Shown piece by piece: positions 63,340 through 64,000 of a stretch of DNA of 64,000 bases. Positions within the stretch are counted from its first letter, which is position 1, and every line of letters begins with the position of its first letter. The stretch lies in the NCBI RefSeq assembly GCF_007858535.1, contig NZ_CP040174.1, positions 2,418,001 through 2,482,000 of the forward strand, in the 5' to 3' direction. This stretch comes from Arthrobacter sp. UKPF54-2. GTDB lineage: Bacteria; Actinomycetota; Actinomycetes; Actinomycetales; Micrococcaceae. The notes below the pieces were generated by a model that did not search any database, had not been told where the DNA came from, and saw only the letters and a list, made by a program, of their open reading frames with translations. The translations under genes and the position numbers were made by a program.

Positions 63340-63669
63340 TCAGTCCTCATCAAGTACGGCGCTCAGGCGGACCCGGCGCTTCGGTGCCTCTTCCTTCGGG
63401 ACCGTGCCCACGATGCCGGCGGTGTTGTCCGGCACCTCGAACACGATCAGGGGCTCGCCGACGTTGATCTTGTCGCCGGGCCCGCCGTGGATACGCACTA
63501 CCTTACCCGCCTGCGGGCTGGGCAATTCAACGGCCGACTTGGTGGTTTCGACCTCCACCAGGGGCTGGTTGCGCTCTACCTGGTCGCCCGGGGCGACCAG
63601 CCATTCCAGCAAGGTCGCCTCGATCAGGCCCTCGCCGAGATCCGGCAGCGGGAAGGAAATTTCAGCCAC
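63340..63669 (-). CDS. Stand-alone lipoyl-domain protein (E2-like)
   Basis: A 109-residue protein that is essentially one biotinyl/lipoyl domain: SFPLPDLGEGLIEATLLEWLV, and Lys44 in VEVETTKSAVELP is the predicted lipoylated residue. No peripheral-subunit-binding or catalytic acyltransferase domain follows; the protein ends with a short basic/acidic tail. GTG 63669 overlaps the E1-beta stop by 8 nt. It should be the swinging arm that carries the acyl group from E1. Confidence 0.87.
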   Translation of the reverse strand: MAEISFPLPDLGEGLIEATLLEWLVAPGDQVERNQPLVEVETTKSAVELPSPQAGKVVRIHGGPGDKINVGEPLIVFEVPDNTAGIVGTVPKEEAPKRRVRLSAVLDED

Positions 63670-64000
63670 GTTTGTACTCCAATACTCGCTGGATGCCGAA
63701 GAGGATCCGGTCAATGTTCGGGATGTATTCGTCCTCAAGATCGCCCGAGGGGTACGGGACGTCGAAGCCGGTGACACGCTCCACGGGGGCGCGCAGCGTG
63801 TCGAAGCAGCTCTGCGTGATCAGCTGCGCCACCTCGGCGCCCAGACCGGAGGTCAGCGGCGCCTCATGGACGACGACGGCGCGGCGCGTCTTGCGCACGG
63901 ACGCGGCCAGTGCGGCGGCGTCGATTGGCTTGAGCCAGCGCAGGTCCAGGACCTCGATGTCGATCCCGTCCTCGGCGGCGAGCTCGGCCACCTGGAGGCA
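63662..64000 (-). CDS. 2-oxoacid dehydrogenase E1 component, beta subunit (partial)
   Basis: The C-terminal 112 residues of a thiamine-diphosphate-dependent E1-beta (PdhB/AcoB type); the gene runs off the end of the window. The transketolase C-terminal domain is recognisable: IDIEVLDLRWLKPIDAAALAASVRKT, VVVHEAPLTSGLGAEVAQLI and RVTGFDVPYP, ending DRILFGIQRVLEYKRG. With the lipoyl and hydrolase genes downstream it forms the distal part of an operon for a branched-chain, pyruvate or acetoin dehydrogenase; the substrate is not decidable here. Confidence 0.88.
   Translation of the reverse strand, partial: CLQVAELAAEDGIDIEVLDLRWLKPIDAAALAASVRKTRRAVVVHEAPLTSGLGAEVAQLITQSCFDTLRAPVERVTGFDVPYPSGDLEDEYIPNIDRILFGIQRVLEYKRG

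Noticed and set aside
63335..63353. Frameshift splitting a fused lipoyl-hydrolase gene
   Set aside because: The lipoyl gene ends cleanly and a good GAGGA ribosome binding site lies 8 nt before ATG 63335, so two separate genes are more likely; sequencing error cannot be fully excluded.

Overview
The window looks like core chromosome of a high-GC actinobacterium of the Arthrobacter / Pseudarthrobacter type (Micrococcaceae). The evidence is very high GC, frequent GTG and TTG starts, NucS mismatch endonuclease in place of MutS/MutL, a Rho factor with a long Arg/Asn/Asp-rich insertion, and gene orders shared with Mycobacterium (thrC-thrB-rho-prfA-prmC-sua5-wecA-atp, and clpS-DUF2017-murI-MBL-rph-rdgB). 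The assignment comes from reading the sequence, not from a search. I saw no insertion sequence, prophage, rRNA, tRNA or CRISPR array.

1-23.8 kb, plus strand: end of thrC, thrB, then rho, prfA, prmC and a Sua5/TsaC gene. A cell-surface polysaccharide module follows: two GT2 glycosyltransferases, a membrane WbpM/CapD-type dehydratase and a WecA/MraY-type sugar-phosphate transferase. Next are two small membrane genes and the complete ATP synthase operon atpBEFHAGDC, with a short epsilon subunit. Then come a DUF2550 gene, a membrane-anchored esterase and an 833-residue aminoacyl-phosphatidylglycerol synthase-like protein whose membrane part resembles a dead rhomboid protease. The rpmE gene found between rho and prfA in Mycobacterium is absent; a long inverted-repeat element lies there, and a related element lies near 23.8 kb.

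24-36.5 kb, mixed strands: cspA with a structured leader, nagA, nucS, a zinc-ribbon-like small protein, an alpha/beta hydrolase, an AI-2E family transporter, a large unrecognised membrane protein, a thioredoxin/TPR protein, an Old Yellow Enzyme, an ABC-2 transporter pair and nagB. The amino-sugar pair nagA and nagB brackets this segment.

36.5-51.5 kb: DUF3039, a superfamily 2 helicase, a lipoprotein, the NAD-salvage pair pncB-pncA, the clpS-DUF2017-murI-MBL-rph-rdgB cluster interrupted by an EAL-domain gene, a DedA protein, a DnaQ-like exonuclease with a BRCT-like tail, DUF4395, an ADP-ribosylglycohydrolase and two DUF202 genes. Two opposed arrays of 32-bp tandem repeats precede rph.

51.5-64 kb: an aquaporin, sbcD-sbcC, an MFS exporter behind a candidate translational attenuator, an aldehyde dehydrogenase of the HpaE type with an IclR regulator, an MHS-type symporter with operator-like palindromes, and the end of a 2-oxoacid/acetoin dehydrogenase operon. 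In that operon the lipoyl domain and an alpha/beta hydrolase are separate genes.

The widest pattern is a -10-like hexamer TAnnnT placed 6-7 bp before the start codon of about 17 genes, which suggests many leaderless mRNAs. The most unusual local structure is the MFS leader at 56.9 kb, where a hairpin displays a perfect Shine-Dalgarno in its loop.
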